31,300 nucleotides of DNA from CAYSYM01 sp964435115 (GTDB taxonomy: Bacteria > Chloroflexota > UBA6077 > CF-72), in contig CAYSYM010000046.1 of assembly GCA_964435115.1 (NCBI GenBank), forward strand, positions 1 to 31,300, in the 5' to 3' direction. The translations under genes and the position numbers were made by a program. Every line of letters starts with the position of its first letter. Position 1 is the stretch's first letter. Below, in pieces: positions 1 to 11,511 of this stretch. The notes beneath the pieces were generated by a model. It saw only the letters and a list, made by a program, of their open reading frames with translations, made no database searches and had not been told where the DNA came from.

Positions 1-652
1 CGGGAATGCCCGCCTCCACCTTGCCCACCAGGTCGGCGCCCACGTCGGCCGCCTTGGTGTAGATGCCCCCGCCGAGCTGGGCGAACAGCGCGACGAAGCT
101 CGCCCCGAACCCGAAGCCGACGATGTCGAACGGCACCGTCGCCAGGCCGCTGCGCGTGGGGTCGGCCGGATCGACGTTGAAGCCGCCGAACGCCCAGAAG
201 ATCCCGAGCACGCCCAGCAGGCTCAGCGCGACGACCAGGAAGCCGGAGACCGCGCCACCCCGCAGCGACACGTTGAGGGCATCCCGCACGCTGCGCTGCG
301 CCGCGGCCGCGGTGCGCAGGTTCGCCTTGACCGCCACGTACATCCCCACGAAGCCCGAGAGGCCAGAGGCCAGGGCCCCCAGCAGGAAGGCGATCGCGGT
401 CTTGATGGCGAGGTCCTGCCGCCCCGACAGGACGCCCAGGAGCCCGCCGATGAGCACAGCCGCCACGAGGGCGAATAGGGCGATAGTGCGGTACTGGCGG
501 TTGAGGAACGCCATGGCGCCCTCGAAGATCATCCCCGCGACTTCCTGCATGGCGGGCGTGCCCCGGTCCTGGCTGAGGACATCCCGCGCCAGGTACGCCG
601 CGAACGCGATCGCCAGCAGCCCGGCAACCAGCACGACTGGCCACAACTCCAT
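1..652 (-). CDS. hppA: Membrane-bound ion-translocating pyrophosphatase, second copy, N-terminal part only
   Basis: This is the N-terminal 217 codons of a membrane pyrophosphatase, which couples PPi hydrolysis to H+ or Na+ export across the cytoplasmic membrane. The gene runs off the left edge, so its catalytic second half is unseen. The start is the ATG at 652 (MELWPVVLVAGLLAIAFAAY), with GGAGG about 12 nt upstream. An N-terminal membrane helix is followed by the family segment EGAMAFLNRQYRTIALFALV, more hydrophobic helices, and the substrate-site motif GGGIYTKAADVGADLVGKVE near residues 193-212. It lies 214 bp downstream of a complete paralogue on the same strand and shares a 48-bp identical stretch with it. 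The residues that decide K+ dependence lie outside the window. The family call is secure; the pumped ion is unknown. Confidence 0.95.
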   Translation of the reverse strand, partial: MELWPVVLVAGLLAIAFAAYLARDVLSQDRGTPAMQEVAGMIFEGAMAFLNRQYRTIALFALVAAVLIGGLLGVLSGRQDLAIKTAIAFLLGALASGLSGFVGMYVAVKANLRTAAAAQRSVRDALNVSLRGGAVSGFLVVALSLLGVLGIFWAFGGFNVDPADPTRSGLATVPFDIVGFGFGASFVALFAQLGGGIYTKAADVGADLVGKVEAGIP

Positions 653-793
653 AGGAACCCCGTTCCTCCGACACCTGCCCGACGAGTCCGCGGGCGTGCG
701 GACGTCTCAAGTCAGGGATGGCCGCCGCCGGGCGGAGCAGGGCTCTCTACGGAAGGACCACGCCGCGGCGACGCTTCACACGCTGCCGCCGCC

Positions 794-799
794 ATTCTA
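794..799 (-). promoter_or_regulatory. Possible -10 element for the second pyrophosphatase gene
   Basis: On the minus strand this reads TAGAAT, five of six matches to the sigma-70 -10 consensus, in a GC-rich gap. Transcription from it would give a leader of about 135 nt. No good -35 box sits 17 bp upstream. The site suggests the downstream paralogue may have its own promoter. Evidence is a short motif only. Confidence 0.3.
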
Positions 800-866
800 C
801 AACCCCTGCGCCCCACCCGGTGCCGGGCTGCCGCGGTCCACGCCCGCCGGCGCCCCGAAGGCCTAC

Positions 867-2861
867 CTACCGGCCCACGAACAGGGGGGCGAGGACCAGG
901 GAGACGACCGACATCAGCTTGATGAGGATGTTCATGCTCGGGCCGGCCGTGTCCTTGAACGGGTCGCCCACGGTGTCGCCGATGACCGCGGCGCGGTGGG
1001 CGTCCGAGCCTTTGCCGCCGTGCGTGCCGGCCTCGATGAACTTCTTGGCGTTGTCCCAGGCCCCGCCGGCATTGGCCATCGTGATCGCCAGCAGCGCGCC
1101 GGCGGCGATGGCCCCCATCAGCATGCCGCCGAGCGCCTCCTTCCCCAGCACCAGGCCGACGACCAGGGGGCTCAGGACCGCCATGAGGCCCGGAGCCACC
1201 ATCTCCCGCAGCGCCGAGGCGGTGGTGATGTCCACGCAGCGCGCGTAGTCCGCCCGTCCGGTGCCCTCCAGGAGGCCTGGGATCTCCTTGAACTGCCGGC
1301 GCACCTCACGCACCACGCCGTACGCGGCTTTGCCCACCGCCGTCATGGCGAACGCGCTGAAGAGGAAGGCCAGCATCGCCCCCACCAGCAGCCCTACCAT
1401 GGCCCGCGGGTCCAGCACGTTGATGCTGTCCAGCCTCACCGCGGTGGCGTACGCGGCCATGAGCGCCAGGGCGGTCAGGACAGCCGACCCGATGGCGAAG
1501 CCCTTGCCAGTGGCGGCCGTGGTGTTCCCCAGCGAGTCGAGGGCGTCGGTCCGGTGCCGCACGTCCGGGGGCAGCTCGGCCATCTCAGCAATGCCGCCCG
1601 CGTTGTCGGCCACCGGCCCGTAGGCATCCGTGGCCAGCGTGATCCCGAGCGTCGAGAGCATGCCGACCCCGGCGATGGCGACCCCGTACAGGCCGGCCAG
1701 CGCGTAGGCGGCCAGGATCGCCGCCCCCAGCACCAGCATCGGCAGCACCGTGCTCTGCATGCCGACCGCCAGACCACGAATGATAGTGGTGGCCGAGCCG
1801 GTCAGCGCCGACTCCGCGATGTGGCGGGTGGGGGCGTAGGTGTAGGAGGTGAAGTACTCGGTTCCCAGCCCGATGATGATGCCGGCCACGAGCCCGGCGG
1901 TGATGGCCCAGAACACCAGCGGCCCGGCGCCCGTGACGCTCACCAGCGCGAAGGTCCCCACTAGCACCACGGCCCCCGCGACGAGGATGCCCCGCCGCAA
2001 CGCCCAGAGCAGGCCGTTCAGGTCCGCGCCCTCCCGGACGCGCACGAAGAAGGTGCCCACGATCGATGCAGCGATGCCCACGGCGGCCACCAGCAGCGGC
2101 AGCACGTCGTCACCGATGATGCTGGCGGTGCCCGCGAGCGCCATCGTGCCGACGATCGAGCCCACGTACGACTCGAAGAGGTCAGCGCCCATCCCGGCCA
2201 CGTCGCCCACGTTGTCGCCCACGTTGTCGGCAATGACGGCCGGATTGCGCGGGTCGTCCTCGGGGATGCCGATCTCCACCTTGCCCACCAGGTCGGCGCC
2301 CACGTCGGCCGCCTTGGTGTAAATGCCGCCACCCACGCGCGCGAAGAGGGCGATGGAGCTGGCGCCGAACGAGAAGCCGCTGATAATGACCGTGGCCGCC
2401 TGGGAGTCCATGAACTGCCGCGCCACGAGCCAGACGATGCTCAACCCCACCAGCCCGACGCCCACCACCGATAGCCCCATGACGGCGCCGCTATTGAACG
2501 CCACCCGCAGGCCACGGTTGAGCGACTCCATGGCGCCCTGCGCGGTCCGCGCGTTGGCGCGCACGGCCATGGCCATACCGGCGTAGCCGGTCACGGCGGA
2601 GCAGAAGGCGCCGAACAGGAAGGCGAGCGCCGTGCCGTAGCCAATCAGCACGCCGAGCACGACGGAGACGACGAGCGCGAAGATGGCGAGGACACGGTAC
2701 TCTCGCCCGAGAAACGCCTGCGCGCCCTCCTGGATGGCGCGCTGGATCTCGCGCATCCGATCGTTGCCAGCGCTCGCCGCGACGACGCGGCTGGCCAGGA
2801 TCCCCGCGAACGCGAGCGCGGCAATCCCCGAACCCATCGCCAGCACCGAACTGTCCACCAT
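867..2861 (-). CDS. hppA: Membrane-bound ion-translocating pyrophosphatase, K+-dependent type
   Basis: Complete 664-aa membrane pyrophosphatase hydrolysing cytoplasmic PPi to drive H+ and/or Na+ export. About 16 hydrophobic helices are visible. Substrate and Mg2+ sites are present: GGGIYTKAADVGADLVGKVE (178-197), EDDPRNPAVIADNVGDNVGD (201-220), TDAYGPVADNAGG (411-423) and the C-terminal GDTVGDPFKDTAGPS. GNTTAATGKG (445-454) has Ala449 and Gly452 where K+-independent enzymes have Lys and Thr, so it belongs to the K+-dependent subclass. The semi-conserved glutamate is in DLFESYVGS (E230), the position used by Na+-PPases and several bacterial H+-PPases, so the ion cannot be settled. The length is slightly short but both ends are intact. 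ATG 2861 has AGGGG upstream. It is divergent from aconitase and followed by a paralogue. Confidence 0.97.
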   Translation of the reverse strand: MVDSSVLAMGSGIAALAFAGILASRVVAASAGNDRMREIQRAIQEGAQAFLGREYRVLAIFALVVSVVLGVLIGYGTALAFLFGAFCSAVTGYAGMAMAVRANARTAQGAMESLNRGLRVAFNSGAVMGLSVVGVGLVGLSIVWLVARQFMDSQAATVIISGFSFGASSIALFARVGGGIYTKAADVGADLVGKVEIGIPEDDPRNPAVIADNVGDNVGDVAGMGADLFESYVGSIVGTMALAGTASIIGDDVLPLLVAAVGIAASIVGTFFVRVREGADLNGLLWALRRGILVAGAVVLVGTFALVSVTGAGPLVFWAITAGLVAGIIIGLGTEYFTSYTYAPTRHIAESALTGSATTIIRGLAVGMQSTVLPMLVLGAAILAAYALAGLYGVAIAGVGMLSTLGITLATDAYGPVADNAGGIAEMAELPPDVRHRTDALDSLGNTTAATGKGFAIGSAVLTALALMAAYATAVRLDSINVLDPRAMVGLLVGAMLAFLFSAFAMTAVGKAAYGVVREVRRQFKEIPGLLEGTGRADYARCVDITTASALREMVAPGLMAVLSPLVVGLVLGKEALGGMLMGAIAAGALLAITMANAGGAWDNAKKFIEAGTHGGKGSDAHRAAVIGDTVGDPFKDTAGPSMNILIKLMSVVSLVLAPLFVGR

Positions 2862-2991
2862 GCGTGCACCCCTGTCGCTCTACTCGCGGCCGCCGCGGCG
2901 AAGGCGCACCGAGACCGCTGCTGGTGGCCGCCACCTGAGCCCTTCGCCCTGCCTGTCTCCGGCGGCACAGCCGTGGCCACACCTGGGCCGA

Positions 2992-2997
2992 ATCCTA
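2992..2997 (-). promoter_or_regulatory. Possible extended -10 element for hppA
   Basis: The minus strand reads TGG-TAGGAT, an extended -10 arrangement (TG-N-TAGGAT), giving a leader of about 125 nt to the ATG at 2861. No clear -35 box is visible. Motif-only evidence. Confidence 0.28.
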
Positions 2998-3032
2998 CCA
3001 GGCCCGGTCCAGACCTCGACGCCCGCCGCGCC

Positions 3033-3053
3033 GGCGCTCGGCGCTCGGCGCTC
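3033..3053. repeat. Heptamer tandem repeat GGCGCTC x3
   Basis: Three perfect tandem copies of GGCGCTC lie in the hppA-acnA intergenic region. The period is 7 bp, the same as the longer TCGGGTG array near ftsY, but the unit differs. Short intergenic heptamer arrays are known in several bacterial groups. No function is visible. Confidence 0.75.
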
Positions 3054-3153
3054 CCAGCGCGACAGCGTCACCCCAGGGCCGAAGGACGCGCTCGCGACGC
3101 GCGGGTTCGGGGGGCTCAGGGCCGGTGGCAGGCGGGGCCGCCCTGAATGTCGC

Positions 3154-3159
3154 TACGAT
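3154..3159 (+). promoter_or_regulatory. Possible -10 element for acnA
   Basis: TACGAT lies about 36 bp upstream of the acnA ATG at 3195, four of six matches to TATAAT. No matching -35 box is seen. Weak motif evidence. Confidence 0.25.
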
Positions 3160-3194
3160 TAGGCTGTGCCTGCGATGACGGAGGTCCTGTGACG

Positions 3195-5960
<2,766 letters not shown>

Positions 5961-6125
5961 CGGCCGTTCCACAGGAGAGGAGCACGCCGCGGCGCCCGGG
6001 CCGGGCAGGCCAGGAAGGGCAGCGTCGGCCCGGCGCGGGAACCAATGCGCCGTGCCGTCGACGGTGCAGGTGCTAGCCTTACGGCCGCAACCCCGAAGCC
6101 TGGAATGGGAGGCCTTCCGCGACGT

Positions 6126-9100
6126 ATGCCCGAGAGTGACCAGGGGTACCTGCGCTTCCCCACCCTGCACGGCGACCAGGTCGTCTTCGTCTGCGAAGAC
6201 GATCTCTGGGCCGTCTCAGCCGACGGCGGCCGTGCCTACCGGGTAACGTCCGGCGTGGGCGAGGCCAGCCGCCCCCGCTTCTCGCCAGACGGCTCGCTCA
6301 TCGCCTTCGTCGGCCGGGAGGAAGGTCCACCCGAAGTCTACGTGCTACCCGCCAGCGGGGGTCCGGCGCGCCGCCTGACCTACCAGGGCGCGCTGTGCGC
6401 GGTCGCCGGCTGGACGCTGGACGGTGCCGAGGTCGTGTACGCTTCGAACGCGCACCGCCCGTTCGCGCGCGAGCAGTGGCTGAACGCCGTCCGGCCCGCT
6501 GGCGGGCTTCCCCGCCAGCTCCCGTGGGGGCCCGCCAGCAGCATCAGCTTCGGCCCACACGGCGGCGTCGTCCTTGGCCGCAACACGGCCGATCCCGCCC
6601 GCTGGAAGCGCTATCGCGGCGGGACCGCCGGCACCCTGTGGATCGACCCCGACGGTGCGGGCGAGTTCCACCCGCTCGTCACGCTGGACGGGAACCTGGC
6701 GTCCCCCTGCTGGGTGGGCGACCGCATCTACTTCCTCTCGGACCACGAGGGGGTTGGTAACGTCTACTCGTGTACACCGTCCGGCGAGGATGTCCAGCGC
6801 CACACGGACCACGCCGACTTCTACGCGCGCAACCTCAGCGGCGACGGCCGCCGCCTCGTCTACCACGCCGGCGCCGATCTCTACCTCGTCGACCCCGATG
6901 AAGACGACGCGCGTGCGCTGGAGGTTCACCTGGGGAGCACCCGCACCCAGCGCAACCGCCGCTTCGTGCCCGCGGAGAAGTTCCTCCACAGCGCCGCGCT
7001 CAACCACGGCGGGACGGGCCTCAGCATCACCACGCGCGGTAAGGCATTCAGCTTCGCGAACTGGGAGGGAGCGGTCGTCCAACACGGCGAGCCGGACGGG
7101 ATGCGCTACCGCCTGACGACCTGGCTGAACGACGAAAGGCGGCTCGTGGCCGCGGCCAGCGGCGCGGGCGAGCGCGAAGTGCTGGCCATCCTCACCGCCG
7201 ACGGCTCCGAGCCGCCGCGCTACCTCGACCACCTGGACGTCGGCCGCGTCGTCGACCTCGACGTCGCCCCTACCCTCGACCTCGTGGCGCTCAGCAACCA
7301 CCGCAACGAACTGCTGCTGGTCGACTTCCGGGCCGCGGAGCCGACCCGACGCCTGCTCGACCAGAGCCGCTTCGGACGCATCGACGGGATCGCCTGGTCG
7401 CCCGACAGCCGCTGGATCGCCTACGGCTTCCCCGACACCGCTCAGACGACAGCTATCAAGCTGTGCCGCGTCGAGACAGGAGAGACGAGCTTTGCCACCC
7501 GCCCGGTCCTGCGCGACACGCTGCCGGCCTTCGACCCGGACGGCCAGTACCTGTACTTCATCGGCCAGCGCGACTTCGACCCCGTCTACGACTCGCTCCA
7601 CTTCGACCTCGGCTTCCCCAAGGGCTCCCGGCCGTTCCTGGTCACGCTCCGCAAGGAGCTGCTCAACCCCTTCGTCCCGCGCCCCAAGGCGCCCGAAAGC
7701 AAAGAAGCCGCCGCGGCCAAGAAGGCGGAGGCGGAGGAGAAGGAGGAGCACCCGGCGACCGAGATCGACCTCGAGGGCATCGCCGAGCGCGTCGTGGCGT
7801 TCCCCGTTCCCGAGGGCCGGTACGGGCGGGTCCTGGGCGCCAGGGGTAAGGCGCTCTTCTCCGCCTACCCCATCGAGGGCAGCCGCGGGCGGAGCTGGGT
7901 GAACGGGACGCCGAAGGCCAACGGCACACTCGAGTGCTACGACTTCGACGCGGCGAAGCAGGAGCGCCTGGTGGACGGCCTCTCGGATTTCTGGGTGAGT
8001 CGCGACAGCAAGGCGCTGCTCTACCGCGCCGGCGACCGCCTGCGAGTGATCAAGGCTGGCGAGAAGCCGTCGGAGAAGGCCAACGGGAACGGCGGCAAGC
8101 CCGGGCGGGAGAATGGCTGGGTGGACCTCGGCCGCGTCAAGGTGTCCGTGCAGCCGGCCGCCGAGTGGCGCCAGATGTTCCAGGAGGCCTGGCGGCTCCA
8201 GCGCGAGCAGTTCTGGAGCGAGGACCTCTCAGGCGTCGACTGGGACACGATCCACCGCCGCTACCTGCCGCTGGTGGACCGCGTCACCACCCGCTCCGAG
8301 TTCTCCGACCTGCTCTGGGAGGTCCAGGGCGAGCTGGGCACCTCGCACGCCTACGAGCTGGGCGGCGACTACCGCCCCGGGCCAGACTACCGCCAGGGCT
8401 TCCTCGGAGCCCAGTGGGAGCTCGACGCCGAGCGCCAGCGGTACCGCGTGGCCGGGCTGCTCGAGGGCGACCGCTGGGACCCGGCGGCCACGTCGCCGCT
8501 CAGGGCGCCCGGTATCGACGTCCGGCTCGGCGATGAGCTGCTCGCCATCAACGGCCAACCCGTCGGCGCGCTCACTAGCCCGGGCGAGCTGCTCGTGAAC
8601 CAGGCCGGCAACGACGTGCTGCTGACCGTCCAGCGCGGTGACGAGCCCCCTCGCACGGTCACCGTCCGCGCCCTCTCTGACGAGCGACCCGCGATCTACC
8701 GCGACTGGGTGGAAGCGAAGCGGCGGCTCGTCCACGAGGCGACCGGCGGCCGCGTTGGCTACCTCCACGTGCCGGACATGGGACCCGACGGGTACGCCGA
8801 GTTCCACCGCGGGTTCCTCCGCGAGTACGACCGGGATGCGCTGATCGTCGACGTGCGCTTCAACGGCGGGGGCCACGTCTCGGGGCTGCTGCTCGAGAAG
8901 CTGGCGCGCCGCCGCGTGGGGTACGACTTCCCCCGCTGGAGCACGCCCAAGCCGTACCCGGAGGAGTCGCCGGCCGGGCCGCTCGTCGCCTTGACGAACG
9001 AGCAGGCCGGCTCCGATGGCGACATCTTCAGCCACGCCTTCAAGCTCATGCGCCTGGGCCCGCTGGTGGGCAAGCGGACCTGGGGCGGGGTGATCGGGAT

Positions 9101-9395
9101 CTGGCCCCGCCACACCCTGGCCGATGGGACCGTGACCACGCAGCCGGAATTCTCCTTCTTCTTCGACGACGTCGGCTGGCGGGTCGAGAACTACGGGACG
9201 GACCCGGATATCGAGGTGGACAACGCCCCGCAGGACTACGCCCGCGGCGAGGATCCACAGCTCCGGCGGGCGATCGCCGTGGCGCTCGACCTGCTGGCCC
9301 AACGCCCGCCGCACCGTCCGCTGGCCGCCGACCGGCCCAGGCTCACGCTGCCGCAGCTCAGCCCCAGGCCGCGCCGCGTCCGCGCCCTCGCGTGA
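6126..9395 (+). CDS. Tricorn protease homologue (S41 family)
   Basis: Large cytosolic serine protease, 1089 aa, of the tricorn family, which trims oligopeptides released by the proteasome or other ATP-dependent proteases. An N-terminal six-bladed beta-propeller (about 1-320; repeats such as PRFSPDGSLIAFVG) and a second propeller (about 320-670) precede the C1, PDZ (about 780-850) and C2 catalytic domains. Catalytic residues line up with archaeal tricorn: Ser740-His741 (GTSHAYE), nucleophile Ser963 (AGSDGD) and Glu1021 (VENYGTDPD). A charged Ala/Lys/Glu-rich linker lies near residues 520-545, and an Asn/Gly/Lys-rich one near 640-660. The frame opens at 6045, but GGGAGG at 6107-6112 and the family-like start MPESDQGYLRFPTLHG favour ATG 6126. 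The next gene follows after 9 bp. Confidence 0.95.
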   Translation: MPESDQGYLRFPTLHGDQVVFVCEDDLWAVSADGGRAYRVTSGVGEASRPRFSPDGSLIAFVGREEGPPEVYVLPASGGPARRLTYQGALCAVAGWTLDGAEVVYASNAHRPFAREQWLNAVRPAGGLPRQLPWGPASSISFGPHGGVVLGRNTADPARWKRYRGGTAGTLWIDPDGAGEFHPLVTLDGNLASPCWVGDRIYFLSDHEGVGNVYSCTPSGEDVQRHTDHADFYARNLSGDGRRLVYHAGADLYLVDPDEDDARALEVHLGSTRTQRNRRFVPAEKFLHSAALNHGGTGLSITTRGKAFSFANWEGAVVQHGEPDGMRYRLTTWLNDERRLVAAASGAGEREVLAILTADGSEPPRYLDHLDVGRVVDLDVAPTLDLVALSNHRNELLLVDFRAAEPTRRLLDQSRFGRIDGIAWSPDSRWIAYGFPDTAQTTAIKLCRVETGETSFATRPVLRDTLPAFDPDGQYLYFIGQRDFDPVYDSLHFDLGFPKGSRPFLVTLRKELLNPFVPRPKAPESKEAAAAKKAEAEEKEEHPATEIDLEGIAERVVAFPVPEGRYGRVLGARGKALFSAYPIEGSRGRSWVNGTPKANGTLECYDFDAAKQERLVDGLSDFWVSRDSKALLYRAGDRLRVIKAGEKPSEKANGNGGKPGRENGWVDLGRVKVSVQPAAEWRQMFQEAWRLQREQFWSEDLSGVDWDTIHRRYLPLVDRVTTRSEFSDLLWEVQGELGTSHAYELGGDYRPGPDYRQGFLGAQWELDAERQRYRVAGLLEGDRWDPAATSPLRAPGIDVRLGDELLAINGQPVGALTSPGELLVNQAGNDVLLTVQRGDEPPRTVTVRALSDERPAIYRDWVEAKRRLVHEATGGRVGYLHVPDMGPDGYAEFHRGFLREYDRDALIVDVRFNGGGHVSGLLLEKLARRRVGYDFPRWSTPKPYPEESPAGPLVALTNEQAGSDGDIFSHAFKLMRLGPLVGKRTWGGVIGIWPRHTLADGTVTTQPEFSFFFDDVGWRVENYGTDPDIEVDNAPQDYARGEDPQLRRAIAVALDLLAQRPPHRPLAADRPRLTLPQLSPRPRRVRALA

Positions 9396-9404
9396 TCCAC
9401 CGGC

Positions 9405-10610
9405 ATGATTCGCGACCCCTGGCTGCGGGCGCTCGTCATGGTGATGGCCGCCATCGCCAGCATCTACCTGGTCGGTCTGCTCTGGCAGGTCCTCCAGCAG
9501 TTCGCGGACATCCTGCTCCTCTTCTTCCTCGCCTGGCTGCTGGCGTTCGTGCTCGAGCCGGTCGTCGTCGGCCTCACCCAGGCAGTGCGGCTGCCCCGGC
9601 TGGTGGCGATCGGCGCCACCTACGCCGCCCTCCTCGTCCTGTTCTCGGCCGCGGTGATCCTGCTCGTCCCGGCGCTCACCGTGCAGGTCGTGGAGGTTGC
9701 GCGCAACCTCCCCGCCTACGCCGAGACGCTGACCGAGTGGGTGACCGCCGTTCAAACGTCGGTCAACGCCTGGCTCCTAGACCGCCGCAGCCCGGTCCTG
9801 TTCGACGTGCAGTCGGCGCTCAACCCGGACGATCTGGCCCGCCGCGTCGAGGCGCTCGGGCCGCCGCTCCTCAGCAACGCGCTGCAGTTCGCCGCCGGCG
9901 CCGCCACGCTCCTCGTGGAGCTGGTAGTCCTCCTGATCCTCTCCTTCTACTTCATGGTGGACGGGTCGCGCCTGAGCGAAAGCCTCGTCCGCGCCCTCCC
10001 GCTGCGCGCCCAGGACGACACCCGCTTCCTGGTGGCCAACGTCCACCGCGCCTTCGCCGGGTTCCTGCGCGGGCAGCTCATCCAGGCGCTGGTGAGCGGG
10101 ATCGGGACGGCCCTGATCATGTCGGCGCTGCGCGTCGACTACGCGCTCCTGGCCGGCGTCGTCGCCGGCCTCTTCCTGCTGATCCCGTTCCTCGGGCCCG
10201 TCGTGGCCGTCTGGCTGCCCGTGCTCATCGCGCTGTTCGTGCGCCCGGAGGTCGCCTGGATCGTGCTCCTCCTGCTGCTCGCCCTGCAACAGGTCATCTT
10301 CAACGTCCTGGCCCCGCGCATCCTGAGCGAGCAGGTGGGGCTCCACCCGCTGCTCGTCTTCTTCGCCGTGCTGGCCGGCGCGCGCGTCGCGGGCGTCTGG
10401 GGCGCCATCTTCGGCGTGCCGGTCGTCGCCGTGATCGTGGCGATGGCGTCGTTCTACCGCGCCAGTCGGGAGGAGCAGGTGGCGCGACTGCAGGAGCACC
10501 TGCCGGGCCAGGATCTCGTCTCGGTGGAGGTCGCCGCCCCGGCCGCGGGTAACGGCCCCAGGCAGCAGAACACCATCTCGTCTCACCGGAGGGAAACGCC
10601 ACGTCCGTGA
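9405..10610 (+). CDS. AI-2E family (PerM-like) membrane transporter
   Basis: Polytopic inner-membrane protein of 401 aa in the AI-2E/PerM family. Members have been linked to autoinducer-2 export or Na+/H+ exchange, but most, including this one, have no known substrate. Helices are clear near residues 8-55 (two), 65-90, 155-180 and four to five more between 215 and 350. Family landmarks are ILLLFFLAWLLAFVLEPVV in the N-terminal third and a glycine/proline-rich second half (LLIPFLGPVVAVW, IFGVPVVAVI). The start is ATG 9405, 9 bp after the tricorn stop, with a poor Shine-Dalgarno, so translational coupling is likely. Its stop overlaps the GTG of galU by 4 bp. Operon position says nothing firm about cargo. 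Confidence 0.88.
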   Translation: MIRDPWLRALVMVMAAIASIYLVGLLWQVLQQFADILLLFFLAWLLAFVLEPVVVGLTQAVRLPRLVAIGATYAALLVLFSAAVILLVPALTVQVVEVARNLPAYAETLTEWVTAVQTSVNAWLLDRRSPVLFDVQSALNPDDLARRVEALGPPLLSNALQFAAGAATLLVELVVLLILSFYFMVDGSRLSESLVRALPLRAQDDTRFLVANVHRAFAGFLRGQLIQALVSGIGTALIMSALRVDYALLAGVVAGLFLLIPFLGPVVAVWLPVLIALFVRPEVAWIVLLLLLALQQVIFNVLAPRILSEQVGLHPLLVFFAVLAGARVAGVWGAIFGVPVVAVIVAMASFYRASREEQVARLQEHLPGQDLVSVEVAAPAAGNGPRQQNTISSHRRETPRP

Positions 10611-11494
10611 CCACTCCCCGCGCGCCGGTGCGCAAGGCCGTCATCCCCGCCGCTGGCCTCGGCACTCGCTTCTTGCCGGCCTCCAAGGCCATTCCCAAGG
10701 AGATGCTGCCGCTGGTCGACAAGCCGGTCATCCAGTACATCGTCGAAGGGGCGGTCGCCTCGGGCATCGAAGAGGTGGTGGTCGTGACGAGCGCCGCGAA
10801 GCGGGCGATCGAGGACCACTTCGATCGCTTCTGGGAGCTCGAGCACCGACTGCAGGTGGCGGGCAAGGCCGACCTCCTGGAAGAGTCTGTGCGGCCGGCC
10901 GAGCTGGCGAAGTTCGTCTACGTGCGCCAGGGCGCGCCCCTGGGGAACGGCCACGCGGTCCTCGCGGCCAGGGAGGTCGTCGGCGACGAGCCGTTCGCCA
11001 TGCTCTGGGGCGACGACCTGGTACTGGGCGAGCCCCCGTTCGTGCAGCAGCTCGTGGACGCCTACGAGCGGACCGGCGGCGCGGTGGTCGGGGCCATGTC
11101 AGTGCCACCCGAGACCGCGTGCAGGTACGCCGTCGTCGAGGTGGCGGAGCGGCTGGACGAGCGCCTCTCACGGGTGTCGCGCATCGTCGAGAAGCCCCCA
11201 TGCGGGCAGGCGCCCTCGAGCCTGGCGGCGGTTGCCGGCTATCTGCTGACGCCGGACGTGTTCGACCACCTGGCGCACACCCAGCCCGGCCGGGGCGGCG
11301 AGATCTGGCTGGCGGACGCCGTCCAGCGGATCGCCGAGCGGGGCCACCTCTACGCCCTGGAGTTCCAGGGCCGCCGCTACGACGTCGGCAACAAGCCGGA
11401 GTACCTGGAAGCCACGGTCGACCTGGCGCTGGCCCGCGCGGACCTCGGCCCCGCGTTCAGGGAGTACCTCACGCAGCGCCTGCGCCAGGCGTAG
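10607..11494 (+). CDS. galU: UTP-glucose-1-phosphate uridylyltransferase
   Basis: Makes UDP-glucose and PPi from UTP and glucose-1-phosphate in the cytosol, feeding glycan, trehalose and cell-surface sugar synthesis. The 295-aa length is normal for bacterial GalU. The nucleotidyltransferase signature is at the N-terminus: KAVIPAAGLGTRFLPASKA, then IPKEMLPLVDKPVIQYIVEGA. GNGHAVLAA, the metal-binding region LWGDDLV, IVEKP and the C-terminal YDVGNKPEYLEA are also present. The start is a GTG whose first 4 bases overlap the TGA of the upstream membrane-protein gene; GGAGGG lies about 13 nt upstream. It is the last gene of the tricorn-AI-2E-galU string. A pair of inverted repeats separates it from the convergent gene downstream. 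A glucose-1-phosphate thymidylyltransferase role is less likely because the GalU-specific blocks fit throughout. Confidence 0.95.
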   Translation: MTTPRAPVRKAVIPAAGLGTRFLPASKAIPKEMLPLVDKPVIQYIVEGAVASGIEEVVVVTSAAKRAIEDHFDRFWELEHRLQVAGKADLLEESVRPAELAKFVYVRQGAPLGNGHAVLAAREVVGDEPFAMLWGDDLVLGEPPFVQQLVDAYERTGGAVVGAMSVPPETACRYAVVEVAERLDERLSRVSRIVEKPPCGQAPSSLAAVAGYLLTPDVFDHLAHTQPGRGGEIWLADAVQRIAERGHLYALEFQGRRYDVGNKPEYLEATVDLALARADLGPAFREYLTQRLRQA

Positions 11495-11511
11495 TCCTCG
11501 TTCCGCTGGTC

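Larger units (their letters stand above)
2862..3194. other. Divergent intergenic region between hppA and acnA
   Basis: This 333-bp region separates the divergent hppA and acnA starts. It should contain promoters for both. Weak -10-like boxes lie on each strand (TAGGAT on minus at 2992-2997; TACGAT on plus at 3154-3159). Three perfect GGCGCTC heptamers sit at 3033-3053. Open frames through it look like GC-rich shadows, and I see no RNA gene. Confidence 0.6.

Noticed and set aside
63..1964. Long plus-strand open frame opposite the pyrophosphatase genes
   Set aside because: It is antisense to two well-supported hppA genes, is rich in Arg/Pro/His with no domain, and arises from high-GC codon bias.
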